Of a stretch of 32,400 nt of DNA, positions 7,473-17,600 are shown piece by piece. A program made the translations under genes and the position numbers. The notes under the pieces were generated by a model that saw only the letters and a program-made list of their open reading frames with translations, was not told the DNA's origin and made no database searches. Within the stretch, counting starts at the first letter, position 1; each line of letters begins with the position of its first letter. Origin of the DNA: Kiloniella laminariae (GTDB lineage: Bacteria > Pseudomonadota > Alphaproteobacteria > Kiloniellales > Kiloniellaceae). The stretch is from positions 1 to 32,400 of the forward strand of contig NZ_JAPWGY010000016.1 in NCBI RefSeq assembly GCF_027214005.1. The letters run 5' to 3'.

Positions 7473-9896
7473 ATGGAAACTCAGGCAAAAGTCGTGATCA
7501 TCGGCGGTGGTGTAGTCGGGTGCAGCATTTTGTACCATCTGGCCAAGAAAGGCTGGAGTAATGTCGTCTTGTTAGAGCGACAAGAACTGACAGCGGGGTC
7601 TTCCTGGCATGCCGCGGGTAATCTTTTCACACTGACCGCCCCTGGGAATGCAGCCATACTGCAAAAATACACCATTGACCTCTATCCAGAGCTGGAACAG
7701 GAAAGCGGGCAGGATTGTGGCCTTCATTATAATAGTGAGCTTTTGATTGCCAAAGATGAAGAAGAAATCAAGACCCTGAAAATCGCCCATGGCTTTGGCC
7801 TTCGATATGGAATTGAGTCTGAATTTATATCAAATGAACAGGCGAAGGAACTCGCCCCTACTCTCAATACCGATGGCGTAATGGCTGTCTTGCATGAAAA
7901 AACTGCAGGTTATTGTGATCCAGCCAGTGTTACCCATGCTTTTGCCAAAGCTGCGCGACAAAGAGGGGCAAACATTTATCGGCACACCCCTGTCCTCGAG
8001 ACCAATCAGCGCGATGACGGCAAATGGGATGTCGTCACGGAAAAAGGGACGATCATCGCTGACTACGTGGTAAATGCTGCTGGGCTTTGGGGCCGTGAAG
8101 TCGCGGCCTTGGCTGGTATTAAACTGCCTTTGATTCCTGTTGAGCATCATTATCTGGTCACAGAAGATATTCCAGTTTTGGTCGAACACGACCGCCCGCA
8201 TGCGTTATTATCCTATGCAGATGCCAATCTTTATATGCGGCCAGAAGGTAACGGCCTGCTCATTGGTGCTTATGAAAGCAAGTGTCATCACTGGTCTGAA
8301 CATGGCACTCCGCTGAATTTCGGTCATGAGCTACTTCCCGATGACCTCGGTAGAATGGAAGAAGAATTTTGCCAGGCAGTCGATCTCATTCCAAGCCTTG
8401 CTGAGGCTGGAATTAAAAGCGTTATTAACGGCCCAATGATCTTCTCCCCCGACCTTGGCCCCCTTATCGGCCCCTACCCCGGAAAACCGGGTTATTTCTG
8501 TGCCAATGGCGTCATGACCGGCTTTAACCAAGGCGGTGGGATCGGCAAGGTACTCGCAGAATGGATAATTGATGGTGAGCCAAGCCTGGATGTGAGTTTC
8601 TGGGACGTCGCACGTTACGGTGATTACGCAGGCTCACGCTATACAAAAGAGATGACAAAGTACTGGTATGAAAATCGATCAAGTCGAATTTATCCCTACC
8701 AGACTTTCTCTGTCGGACGTCCAATGAAAACATCCGCGATCTATGATCGCCTGAAAGAGGCTGGCGCGGTCTTTGGTGAAACCTGCGGTTGGGAAGATGC
8801 CTACTGGTACGCCACAACCCCTGAAGAAGCGAAAGAAAATTATTGTTACGAACGCCCGAAGTGGTTCGATGCCGTGGGACGTGAAGCACGGGCCACACGC
8901 GAAACAGCCGGACTATTTGAGCTAACAAGTTATGGGAAATACCGTTTTAGTGGGCCAGATGCAGTATCGTTTCTCGACCACCTGATGGCGAATGCAATAC
9001 CAAAAATTGGCAAGACCGCACTTTGTCCTATGTTGAGCCCCCAAGGTAAAGTGATTGGAGATTTTACGATTACACGCCTTGCACAAGACAGCTGCCTAGT
9101 ACTTGGTTCTGGCTCTATGGAGAAAATCCATGAAAGATGGTTCTTGGAAAACCTCCCTGATACGGGTGTTACTTATGAAAATCTGACCCAACGTTATGCC
9201 GGGCTCCATGTTGCAGGTCCAAAAGCGAGAACAATTGTGTCGAAATTGGCTCCTAATGTCAGCTTTGACAACGCAGATTTTCCCTTCTTAAGTGGTCGAG
9301 CCATGGAATTGGGATCTTGTCCCGAGGCCTTTGTTGTTCGGGTGTCTTATACCGGTGAAGCCGGATATGAGATTTATATGCCGATGGAGTATCAACGCGG
9401 TGTATTTGATGAGATTATCAACGCCGGTGAACCTCATGGCCTGCAACTTGTAGGCGGGCACGCCCTGATGTCGTTGCGCCTGGAAAAAGGCTTTGCAGGC
9501 TGGGGACTTGAACTTACCTCTGATTACTATCCACATGAAACAGCCTTAGCGCGTTTTGTCCTATATTCAAAAGAAGATTTTATCGGTCGTGAAGCTGCGT
9601 TAGCAGCAAAAGCTGGCGGCCCACGAGAAGTCTTTGTTCAGTTTGAAATTGAAGTAGATGATGCAGATGCCTATGGTGGTGAACCGATTTATCTTAATGA
9701 CGAACAGGTTGGCTATACCAGTTCCGGAGGCTTTGGATATTGTAGCAACACCAGTTTAGCCTTAGCCTATCTGTCAGCAGAATCTGTTGATGTAAATGCT
9801 GCCTATTACATAGACATCATCGGTGATAAAAGAAAAGCGCGCTTGCTTACCCAAGCACCTGTTGACCCAGAAGGTCACCGTATGCGTATGGGGTAA
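7473..9896 (+). CDS. Dimethylglycine/sarcosine dehydrogenase-like FAD-GcvT protein
   Basis: An 807-residue flavoprotein that would oxidatively demethylate a dimethyl- or monomethylamine and pass the methyl carbon to tetrahydrofolate. The N-terminal Rossmann motif VVIIGGGVVG spans about 7-16. The SSWHAAGN motif has His46, the position used for covalent FAD attachment in dimethylglycine and sarcosine dehydrogenases. The DAO fold runs to about residue 380, then an FAO_M-type linker, a GcvT aminomethyltransferase domain from about 463 (RETAGLFELTSYGKYRFSGPDA) and a GcvT C-terminal barrel (about 690-800). The length matches the family. The ATG start is preceded by CAGGG ten bases upstream. The gene is monocistronic and converges on the MttB-family gene. 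Family is firm; the choice between dimethylglycine, sarcosine or another N-methyl substrate is open. Confidence 0.85.
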   Translation: METQAKVVIIGGGVVGCSILYHLAKKGWSNVVLLERQELTAGSSWHAAGNLFTLTAPGNAAILQKYTIDLYPELEQESGQDCGLHYNSELLIAKDEEEIKTLKIAHGFGLRYGIESEFISNEQAKELAPTLNTDGVMAVLHEKTAGYCDPASVTHAFAKAARQRGANIYRHTPVLETNQRDDGKWDVVTEKGTIIADYVVNAAGLWGREVAALAGIKLPLIPVEHHYLVTEDIPVLVEHDRPHALLSYADANLYMRPEGNGLLIGAYESKCHHWSEHGTPLNFGHELLPDDLGRMEEEFCQAVDLIPSLAEAGIKSVINGPMIFSPDLGPLIGPYPGKPGYFCANGVMTGFNQGGGIGKVLAEWIIDGEPSLDVSFWDVARYGDYAGSRYTKEMTKYWYENRSSRIYPYQTFSVGRPMKTSAIYDRLKEAGAVFGETCGWEDAYWYATTPEEAKENYCYERPKWFDAVGREARATRETAGLFELTSYGKYRFSGPDAVSFLDHLMANAIPKIGKTALCPMLSPQGKVIGDFTITRLAQDSCLVLGSGSMEKIHERWFLENLPDTGVTYENLTQRYAGLHVAGPKARTIVSKLAPNVSFDNADFPFLSGRAMELGSCPEAFVVRVSYTGEAGYEIYMPMEYQRGVFDEIINAGEPHGLQLVGGHALMSLRLEKGFAGWGLELTSDYYPHETALARFVLYSKEDFIGREAALAAKAGGPREVFVQFEIEVDDADAYGGEPIYLNDEQVGYTSSGGFGYCSNTSLALAYLSAESVDVNAAYYIDIIGDKRKARLLTQAPVDPEGHRMRMG

Positions 9897-9999
9897 ATCC
9901 CAACATTTAAGCTCTATTTTTTTACGCCTTTTCTATCTATGCCTTAATACTTTACCTAATTCTTCAAATTTATTACTTTATCTCACTTACATTATCCCA

Positions 10000-10040
10000 A
10001 AAAAAGAAACTGCCCGGCGATTTAACGCCGGACAATTTTT
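10000..10040. terminator. Bidirectional terminator between convergent genes
   Basis: Nine-bp arms 10011-10019 and 10026-10034 (TGCCCGGCG/CGCCGGACA, one C-A mismatch that becomes a G-U wobble on the minus-strand RNA) with loop ATTTAA. T5 follows on the plus strand and an A7 run precedes it, giving a T-run for minus-strand transcripts. It lies between the stops of the two converging genes. Confidence 0.75.
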
Positions 10041-10117
10041 GAGCTTAAACTATTCACAAATACTACGGGTGAGTAACAAATAGAGATCGTTAAGCCTGCT
10101 GTTCTTATATAAATTAT

Positions 10118-11662
10118 TCAAGCTGTTTTACCGTGGATCTCTTGCTTACGGCGTGCCATATAATCTTGCAAAGCTTCATCGATCGCAGGGTCAATTTCAG
10201 GTTGTTCATAATCTGAAAGTAACTTCTTCCAAACTTTATTTGCCCGCTCTGCGGTACCCAGGCTTCCGCGATCGATCCAGTTTTCATAGTTATCCCAGTC
10301 AGAGACCATTGGCGCGTAAAAAGCGTCTTCATAACGGGCAAGTGTATGCGACGTTCCAAAAAAATGCCCACTTGGCCCAACTTCACGAATAGTATCCAGG
10401 GCAATTGCATCGTCATCAAAGGCAAGAGGTTTGTTATAGGCGGACATCATCTGCAACATTTCAGCGTCGATAATTAACTTCTCAAAAGAGGCAACCAACC
10501 CTCCCCCAAGCCAACCAGCACCTTGATTTAGTAAATTGACATGACCTGTCATTGCTCCCCAGATTGACATTTGGCTTTCATAAGCCGCTTGAGCATCGAC
10601 AGCATTAGAGGACGTCACGTTGCTGGAACGGAACGGCACTCCGTAACGCCGTGCGAATTGACCTGAAGCCTGAGCCGCCAATGTATATTCAGGCGTCCCA
10701 AATGCAGGTGATCCCGTTTTCATATCCACGTTCGAAGTAAAACCACCATAAATTACCGGTGTTCCTGGCCGAACACATTGCGCCAGCACGATACCGGATA
10801 ATGCTTCTGCATTTTGTTGGGTTAAAGCACCTGCCAGTGTTATGGGAGACATGGCACCAGCAAGTGTAAACGGTGTAATAATCACCGGTTGGCCGTGAAG
10901 AGCCATCTCAATTAGGCCTTCTGCCATCGGGATATCAATCTGAAGCGGCGAATTTGTATTGATGACCGTTGTGAAGACTGGTTTATCTACCAACTCCTCA
11001 CGCGTGATACCAAGCGCGATACATCCCATCTCAAGCCCATCACGAGCCCGATCTTGACCTAGCCCCCAAGGCTGCCAGTTTTTGTCTGTTAATGTCGCTT
11101 GAGCGTAGTGCAAATCCAGATGGCGGCTTTCCTGTGGCAAATCCATTGCCTCAAATGGACCACCGCCTTCCTGGTGTAAGATATTTAAACTCTGAACCAA
11201 GCGTATGAAATCACACATTTCTGCATAGGTTCCCTGGCGTCGTCCTTTGTCCAGATCGGATACAAAAGCAGGCCCACCTACAGACGCAAATATAGCGTGT
11301 TTGCCACCAACTTTCACATTTCGGGCAGGATTTCTGGCATGTAGAGTAAATTCACTGGGCGGTAATTTTAATTTTTCTTCTACTAAACCACGATCCAGAT
11401 AAACCATTTCAGAAGCATGATCTACTTTTGCACCAGCCTGTTCCAAATAACGCCTTGCTTCAGGTTCATGAACCTTAACCCCGATGTCTTCTAGGATAGT
11501 CAATGAGGCTTCATGGATGGCCTCGATTTGATCTTCACTCAGTACATTTTGTGGCTGATATTGATACTCTATCTGCTTCCAGGGTTGTTGGGTGATCAAA
11601 TTTTTATCTCGAACAGAACGTCCAGTTCTTTGTCCCCGTCTTCGGCTACCCGGTTTCGTCAT
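10118..11662 (-). CDS. MttB-family (trimethylamine methyltransferase superfamily) protein, non-pyrrolysine type
   Basis: 514 residues. Superfamily members move a methyl group from a quaternary or tertiary amine (trimethylamine, glycine betaine, proline betaine, carnitine, gamma-butyrobetaine) to a corrinoid protein. Diagnostic stretches are the basic N-terminus, VLSEDQIEAIHEASLTILEDIGV, VGGPAFVSDLD, TPFTLAGAMSPITLAGAL, PVIYGGFTSNVDMKTG and SSNAVDAQAAYES. There is no in-frame amber codon, so it belongs with the MtgB-like, non-pyrrolysine members. The ATG at 11662 is chosen over the upstream in-frame TTG (11683) because GGGGAG sits just before it. No corrinoid protein or reactivase gene is in the window. 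Two predicted TetR-type operators lie upstream. The substrate is unknown. Confidence 0.85.
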   Translation of the reverse strand: MTKPGSRRRGQRTGRSVRDKNLITQQPWKQIEYQYQPQNVLSEDQIEAIHEASLTILEDIGVKVHEPEARRYLEQAGAKVDHASEMVYLDRGLVEEKLKLPPSEFTLHARNPARNVKVGGKHAIFASVGGPAFVSDLDKGRRQGTYAEMCDFIRLVQSLNILHQEGGGPFEAMDLPQESRHLDLHYAQATLTDKNWQPWGLGQDRARDGLEMGCIALGITREELVDKPVFTTVINTNSPLQIDIPMAEGLIEMALHGQPVIITPFTLAGAMSPITLAGALTQQNAEALSGIVLAQCVRPGTPVIYGGFTSNVDMKTGSPAFGTPEYTLAAQASGQFARRYGVPFRSSNVTSSNAVDAQAAYESQMSIWGAMTGHVNLLNQGAGWLGGGLVASFEKLIIDAEMLQMMSAYNKPLAFDDDAIALDTIREVGPSGHFFGTSHTLARYEDAFYAPMVSDWDNYENWIDRGSLGTAERANKVWKKLLSDYEQPEIDPAIDEALQDYMARRKQEIHGKTA

Positions 11663-11687
11663 TAGACTCTCCCCATAAAGCAATTTT

Positions 11688-11705
11688 ATTGTTCAGTCGT
11701 TCAAT
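11688..11705. promoter_or_regulatory. Predicted operator, distal-degenerate copy, upstream of MttB-family gene
   Basis: ATTGTTCAGTCGTTCAAT fits the 18-bp dyad ATTGTACA-NN-TGTACAAT imperfectly, 26 bp before the methyltransferase start. It is 50 bp, about five helical turns, from the better copy at 11738, which suits cooperative binding. On its own it is too degenerate to call. Confidence 0.45.
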
Positions 11706-11737
11706 AGTAGACTTAACTTCAGCCTAAAAGCAATGCT

Positions 11738-11755
11738 ATTGTTCAACTGTACAAT
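11738..11755. promoter_or_regulatory. Predicted TetR-type operator upstream of MttB-family gene
   Basis: ATTGTTCAACTGTACAAT matches the perfect palindrome at 25438-25455 at 15 of 18 positions. It lies 76 bp upstream of the minus-strand start and probably overlaps the promoter: on the minus strand a TTGCAA about 18 bp before AACAAT could be the -35/-10 pair. Confidence 0.6.
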
Positions 11756-11844
11756 AGTAAATTGCAAAACAGGTATCAGAATGGGTACCAGTGCCAAAGC
11801 GTTAAATAAAAATTTTTGAATTTGTGAAGCTTAAGAAAAAGAAC

Positions 11845-12744
11845 TCAAGATTTCTTAGAATCAGAACTGGATTGAATCAACCAATCCTGAAAACGGTATC
11901 CATAAGGCAAATTCTTACCCCGGGTGGTACAGATCAGTGAAATACAAAATCCCGTAGAGACTAATCCCGATACAGGCGCAATAAGTCTGCCTGCTTTTAA
12001 GTCATCATCTAAGTAAGGGTTCCGTCCCATGGTAATCCCCAGCTTTTCCTTTGCTGCGATGACCGCAGTAGAACTCATATCGAGTTCAAGATACTGAGCC
12101 TGGGAATGGCTTGTTATCCCCTGGGCTTCAAACCATGTTTTCCATTCTTCATCTTCAGACAAACTGGCGATCAGCGTATGACCAAGTAGATCTTCGGCTT
12201 TTTCAATGGCAGGATGATCGTTAAGGTATTCCGGAGTAGCAACAGGAATAATTTCCTCAATAAAAAGAATAGTGTTCTGATCCTCAACAGAATCAAGCGA
12301 TTGATAAACCAAAGCAAAATCAACTTCACGATCCAAGTTACTTCCCACAATGACGGAGGTATTTAATCGCACATTGATGTCTGGATTTCTGGCGTGAAAG
12401 CCCGACAAACGGGGAATTAACCACATATCAGCCAAAGATGGATATAGGTTAATCGTCAGCTGGGATTTACCGCCTGTTTTAGAAATAGTCTCGGTGGCCC
12501 TTTCTATCTCGTCCAAGGCCACGCAAAGTCTATCATAATAAAGTTGTCCCTCTTCACGTAGGATCAACCGATTGTTTCTCCGGATAAACAAAGGCATCGC
12601 GATAAATTCTTCTAACGATTTTACCTGATGGCTAACTGCCGAAGCTGAAATGCCCAATTCATCCGATGCCAACTGGAAATTACAATGGCGGGCTGCAGCT
12701 TCAAAAGCTTTGACCGCCGCAAAGGGAGGAAGCCGTCTTCTCAT
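11845..12744 (-). CDS. LysR-family transcriptional regulator, GcvA-like
   Basis: 299 residues when started at the ATG at 12744 (MRRRLPPFAAVKAFEAAARH), the usual GcvA-type N-terminus; an upstream in-frame start at 12906 would add 54 residues unlike the family. The winged helix-turn-helix is at about residues 10-65 (FQLASDELGISASAVSHQVKSLEEFI), followed by a LysR substrate-binding domain (LTINLYPSLADMWLIPRLSGF). GcvA-like proteins often control one-carbon, glycine or sarcosine genes. It is divergent from soxB with a 366-bp shared gap, so control of the sox operon is the natural guess. Ribosome site is weak (AGG eight bases upstream). Confidence 0.85.
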   Translation of the reverse strand: MRRRLPPFAAVKAFEAAARHCNFQLASDELGISASAVSHQVKSLEEFIAMPLFIRRNNRLILREEGQLYYDRLCVALDEIERATETISKTGGKSQLTINLYPSLADMWLIPRLSGFHARNPDINVRLNTSVIVGSNLDREVDFALVYQSLDSVEDQNTILFIEEIIPVATPEYLNDHPAIEKAEDLLGHTLIASLSEDEEWKTWFEAQGITSHSQAQYLELDMSSTAVIAAKEKLGITMGRNPYLDDDLKAGRLIAPVSGLVSTGFCISLICTTRGKNLPYGYRFQDWLIQSSSDSKKS

Positions 12745-13110
12745 TACGAATTTACCTAATTGAAAACTTACAATCAAAAACCCAAAGGGTCCTTTTAATC
12801 TGCAATCTATATTGTTTTCATACAAACAAAAATTCGGCGCTATAAAAACCAGGTAACTGTAGTCAGTGAATTTATCCTGTGAAAACCGTCTAATCCTTTT
12901 GAGCACAGGTAATTAATAGAGTTGGTTGCCTACTCTAGATATTCCGACAAGGTATTGAAAAGCTATCAAAAAAAAACTTGAACAAAACCTGCCCTATAAA
13001 AAATTTAGCCCACCCGTGAAATTTTTCACCCTGTCTAGAGAATTGCTATCCCCGCATCATCTATTGAATGAAATTAAGAAATACTGTGAACAATTCTGGT
13101 ACCCGATAGT
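12745..13110. promoter_or_regulatory. Divergent control region between the LysR gene and soxB
   Basis: A 366-bp AT-rich gap with no gene. It holds a short dyad GTGAAA-TT-TTTCAC at 13016-13029 and A-rich tracts at about 12969-12976. No copy of the 18-bp TetR-type operator was found here. LysR sites usually lie in such divergent gaps; the exact site was not identified. Confidence 0.45.
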
Positions 13111-14364
13111 ATGAATTATTCCATGACATCACTCATCAAGCAGGCCTTCCAAGGACATAAAGGTTGGCCTGTGGGCTGGCGGGATCCGGAACCTAAGAAA
13201 CAGTATGATGCTATCATTATTGGCGGCGGAGGCCATGGTCTAGCTACCGCATATTATCTGGCAAAAGAGCACGGATTAACGAATATAGCTGTGCTTGAAC
13301 GTGGCTGGATTGGCAGCGGAAACGTTGCACGGAACACGACTATCGTCCGCTCCAATTACCTATTAAACAATGAAATCCCGCTATTGGAGTGGTCACTTAA
13401 GCTCTGGGAGAACCTCTCTCAAGAACTGAATTACAATGTCATGTTTTCCCAACGTGGAGTGTTGGACATATTTCATACTAATGGCCAACGCGATGAGGCC
13501 GTTAGGCGTGGAAATGCCATGATTATGAACGGTGTTGATGCCGTTATGCTGAACAAGGAAGAAGTGCTCAAGCAGGTCAACATCATTGATCCCGACAATG
13601 GCCGCTATCCCATCCTTGGTGGATTGTTGCAACCTCGCGCAGGCACAGCCCGCCATGACGCAGTCGTTTGGGGATATGCACGTGCCGCCGACCGCCTGGG
13701 TGTCGATATTATCCAAGGCTGTGAAGTCACGGGTTTCTTACGCGACAGCGATGGTCGTATGACAGGTGTTGAGACTTCACGCGGCACCATCAACGCACCC
13801 AAAGTCGGTGTTGCTGTTGCGGGCCATAGCAGCCAGGTAATGGAAATGGTGGGAATTCGATTACCCGTTGAGAGCCATAAACTACAAGCCTTTGTTACAG
13901 AAAGTGTAAAGCCAATCATCGATACTGTCGCAACCTTTGGTGTTGGGCACCTCTACATCAGCCAATCTGATAAAGGAGGATTAGTCTTCGGTGGCATGTT
14001 GGATGGTTACAACAGTTTTGCTCAACGCGGCAACCTTCCCATCGTAGAAGATGTTGCAGAAGCCATAATGATGTTTTTGCCCACACTAGGCCGAGCCAGA
14101 TTATTGCGTCACTGGGCTGGCGTTGTTGATATGACCATGGATGGTTCGCCCTTTATCTGTAAGACCCCGATAGATGGGCTCTATCTAAATGGTGGCTGGA
14201 ACTACACAGGATTCAAAGCCATTCCCGGTGCAGCCTGGTGCTTTGCCCACACTATGGTACATAACGAGCCCCACCCCTATAACGCGCCCTTTGATCTGGA
14301 TCGCTTTTCCCAAGGGCGTCCCGTAGACGCTACTGGTGGCGGCCCTTTCCCAAACCATCATTAG
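13111..14364 (+). CDS. soxB: Sarcosine oxidase beta subunit
   Basis: 417 residues, normal for heterotetrameric sarcosine oxidase SoxB, which carries FAD and covalent FMN and oxidises the N-methyl group. Family signatures: GHKGWPVGWRDPEPKKQYD, dinucleotide site IIIGGGGHGLATAYYL (about 36-50), RNTTIVRSNYL, PRAGTARHDAVVWGYARAA with His182 at the position of the covalent FMN histidine, and C-terminal NGGWNYTGFKAIPGAAW. It is the first gene of soxBDAG, with 12 bp to soxD. No clear ribosome site precedes the ATG at 13111; the start is kept because the N-terminus aligns with known SoxB. The amine may be sarcosine or another N-methyl compound. Confidence 0.93.
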   Translation: MNYSMTSLIKQAFQGHKGWPVGWRDPEPKKQYDAIIIGGGGHGLATAYYLAKEHGLTNIAVLERGWIGSGNVARNTTIVRSNYLLNNEIPLLEWSLKLWENLSQELNYNVMFSQRGVLDIFHTNGQRDEAVRRGNAMIMNGVDAVMLNKEEVLKQVNIIDPDNGRYPILGGLLQPRAGTARHDAVVWGYARAADRLGVDIIQGCEVTGFLRDSDGRMTGVETSRGTINAPKVGVAVAGHSSQVMEMVGIRLPVESHKLQAFVTESVKPIIDTVATFGVGHLYISQSDKGGLVFGGMLDGYNSFAQRGNLPIVEDVAEAIMMFLPTLGRARLLRHWAGVVDMTMDGSPFICKTPIDGLYLNGGWNYTGFKAIPGAAWCFAHTMVHNEPHPYNAPFDLDRFSQGRPVDATGGGPFPNHH

Positions 14365-14376
14365 AGGGATCAACAG

Positions 14377-14676
14377 ATGCGTATTCCCTGCCCATTATGT
14401 GGCGAACGCCCACTCGAAGAATTCACTTACCGAGGCGATGCCAAAGTCAAACGCCCCGATCATGATGCACCGATAGAAGATTGGGTCGGCTATGTTTATG
14501 TTCGCGATAACCCAAAGGGAGATCATCAAGAGCATTGGCGGCATTCTGGGGGGTGTGGTAGCTGGCTGACTGTTAACAGAAATACCGTTTCGCATATTAT
14601 AAATAGTGTCGAAGAAGCACGCCAAACTGAAGAGTCTCGAATTTCAGAAAAGACACAAGAAAAGAAACTGGCATGA
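14377..14676 (+). CDS. soxD: Sarcosine oxidase delta subunit
   Basis: 99 residues. The delta subunit is a small structural zinc-binding chain of the heterotetramer. The N-terminal MRIPCPLCGERPLEEFTY gives Cys5 and Cys8, and the HSGGCGSWL motif gives His56 and Cys60, matching the known Cys-Cys-His-Cys zinc site. AGAGGGATC precedes the ATG. Its stop overlaps the soxA start as ATGA (14673-14676), indicating translational coupling. Confidence 0.95.
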   Translation: MRIPCPLCGERPLEEFTYRGDAKVKRPDHDAPIEDWVGYVYVRDNPKGDHQEHWRHSGGCGSWLTVNRNTVSHIINSVEEARQTEESRISEKTQEKKLA

Positions 14677-17600
14677 GCAAGCAACCAAACCGCCTGTCCC
14701 AAACTGTTAACGAATGCCGGATAGACAGAACCAAACCAATACAATTCATCTTCAATGGGAAAAGCTATCAGGGGTATCAAGGAGATACCTTGGCCTCTGC
14801 CCTCTTAGCAAATGGTGTAACACTTATTGCGCGTAGTTTTAAATATCATCGCCCACGAGGTATTCTTACTGCCGATGCCCATGAGCCCAGCGCCTTGGTT
14901 CAATTGGGTAGTGGTTCCAAGTGTGAACCTAACATTCCAGCGACAACAATTGAGCTGTACGACGGGTTGGAAGCCAGAAGCCAAAACTGCTGGCCCTCAC
15001 TTGCTTTCGATGTGATGAGTATAAATTCTCTTTTTTCACCTATTTTTGTGGCAGGGTTTTATTACAAAACCTTTAAATGGCCTGCTAAGTTTTGGACCAA
15101 TTTTTACGAACCGATAATTCGTAAAGCAGCAGGCATGGGCGAACTGTCCGGCAAAATAGATCCTGATACATACGAAAAAGCCCATGACCATTGTGATGTC
15201 CTCGTGATTGGTGGCGGAATTTCAGGAATCATGGCTGCCAAATCTGCCGCTGATAGCGGCGCGCAGGTTATTCTCTGTGACGAGAACCCTGTTCTTGGCG
15301 GACAGATATCTGATGGGAAACCACCCCTTGAAGAAGTAAGCGGCAAAGGGCCGCTCGTTGAACAGGTCGAGACATTGCTCCAATTGCGAGACATGAATAA
15401 CGTGAGGATCATGCCCCGTTCAATGGTCTTTGGTTGGTATGACAACAATACTTTTGGTGTTATCGAACAAGTTAGTGATCACCTGCCTCAGCCAGAAAAA
15501 AACCAACCCCGGCAAAGAATGCGGAAAATCGTTGCCCAACAAATCATACTCGCAACAGGATCCCATGAACGGTCTCTGGTTTTCCCAAATAATGACAGAC
15601 CTGGCGTCATGCTGGCATCTGCCGTGCAACGTTATATCAGGCAATATTCCGTTCGCCCCGGTCAAAAAGCAGTAATATTCACCAATAATGATAGTACAAA
15701 AAAACTAGTCAACGACCTTAACTCCGCCGGAATAATCGTTTCTGCCTATGTTGATGCACGTGAAGATATCACTTCTGACTTCTCAGATATTCAATGCTCA
15801 AATATCCTTAACGGATATGTTGTTGATAACGTTCACGGTGGAAAAAAAGTTCAAGCTGTAACGCTACGCCCATGTAATGGCGGTCCCTTAAAAAAGATTG
15901 ATTGTGATCTGATCTGTGTGTCTGGTGGATGGAACCCTGCTGTACAATTGTTAGCCCAGCGAGGGCAAAAGCCTCAATGGAGTGAAAATTACCAGAACTT
16001 CTTACCGCAATTCTCTACGGGCGAGGACTTTCTTTGTACCGGTAGCCTTGCTGGATTGGAAAGCACCCGAGATTGTCTGGATCATGCGCGATTGGTCGGT
16101 GAGATCGCTGGAAAAAGAATATCCGGCAACACCAACATTTCATTAGAGAAGCTAACATCAATTACCACAACAAAAGAGCTTGAAACACACAATACTGGTT
16201 TCTTTGAAGTTCTCAGTGATAAGGGTAAGTCCTTTATTGACCTGCAAAATGATGTCACCCGCAAAGATGTCGAACTCGCGGCCCGAGAAGGTTACCGTTC
16301 GGTTGAACACGTCAAGCGTTACACCACACTTGGCATGGCGACAGACCAAGGAAAAACATCCAATATAAATGGGATAGCAACCCTCTCCCGCAGTTTAAAC
16401 AAACCAATAAGTCAAGTTGGCACGACAGGATTTCGCCCGCCCTACCGTCCCGTCAGCTTAGGCGTGTTGGCTGGAAGATCGAGAGGAAAGCACTGGCGCC
16501 CCATTCTGCGTACTCCTTTACATAACTGGGTTTATGCCCAAGGTGGCAAATTTATCGAGTCCGGTCTCTGGCATCGCAGCCAGTATTTTCCAATCAACGG
16601 GGAAACCATGGCTCAGTCCATTGATAGGGAAGTTCGAACAGTTCGAGAAAAGGTTGGCTTCTGCGATGTCTCAACCTTGGGGAAAATCGACCTTCAAGGG
16701 CCTGATGCTGCAACATTTTTAAATCGGGTTTATTGTAATGGATTTGCAAAATTGCCTGTAGGTCGCTCTAGATACGGCCTTATGTTACGTGAAGATGGTA
16801 TCGTCTTTGACGATGGCACCGTTACCCGGTTGGATGACGACCATTATTTCATAACCACAACTTCAGCTGAATCCTGCAGTATTGTCAGCCATCTTGAATA
16901 TTGCCATCAAGTACTCTGGCCTGAACTGGATATCTGCCTAGCTGATGTCGGCGAAGATTGGGCCGCGATCGCCTTAGCCGGTCCGCACTCACGAAAAGTG
17001 TTGAGTGAAATTGTCGATAATTTAGATGTCAGCAATGATACCCTGCCCTTCCTGAAGGCCGTCACAACGACAGTGCTTGGTGGATTGGAAACTCGCTTAT
17101 TTCGAATAAGCTTTTCTGGGGAGATGGCATACGAACTCTTTGTACCTTCACAACATGGAGCTGATCTTGCAAAAATGCTTATGATTGTTGGTGAAAAATA
17201 TGGCATTGCACCCTATGGCGTAGAAGCTCTTGATGTTCTCCGCATAGAAAAAGGCCATGTTAGTTCAGAGTTGAACAAATTTACCACAGCGAGTGATCTA
17301 GGTCTTGGTGGCATGATGTCAAAGACCAAGGACTATATTGGGCATAGATTAAGTCAACGCCCTGGCTTAATCGCACCTGACCGAGAAGTTGTCGTTGGCC
17401 TGCTCCCACTTAACCCAAAACACAGCTTTGCTCAGGGAGCGCATATCATAACAACAGGAACTTCAGCCACAGCTGAAAATGATGACGGTTATATTACCTC
17501 CGCCGCCTGGAGTCCGACATTAAACAGCTATATTGGGATTGCTCTGGTACGTCGTGGCAGAGAACGGATCGGGCAAATCGTAGATATTGTCGATCCATTG

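Noticed and set aside
9823-10083. Plus-strand open frame overlapping the end of the DMGDH-like gene.
   Set aside because: It runs through the bidirectional terminator, lacks a ribosome site and is in a shadow frame of a real gene.
10118-11662. Possible pyrrolysine (in-frame amber) in the MttB-family gene.
   Set aside because: The frame is read through without any TAG, so it is a non-pyrrolysine member.
15948-15958. TGCTGTACAATTGTT inside soxA contains the operator half-site TGTACAAT.
   Set aside because: No second half at the right spacing, and it lies in the middle of a coding sequence; taken as chance.
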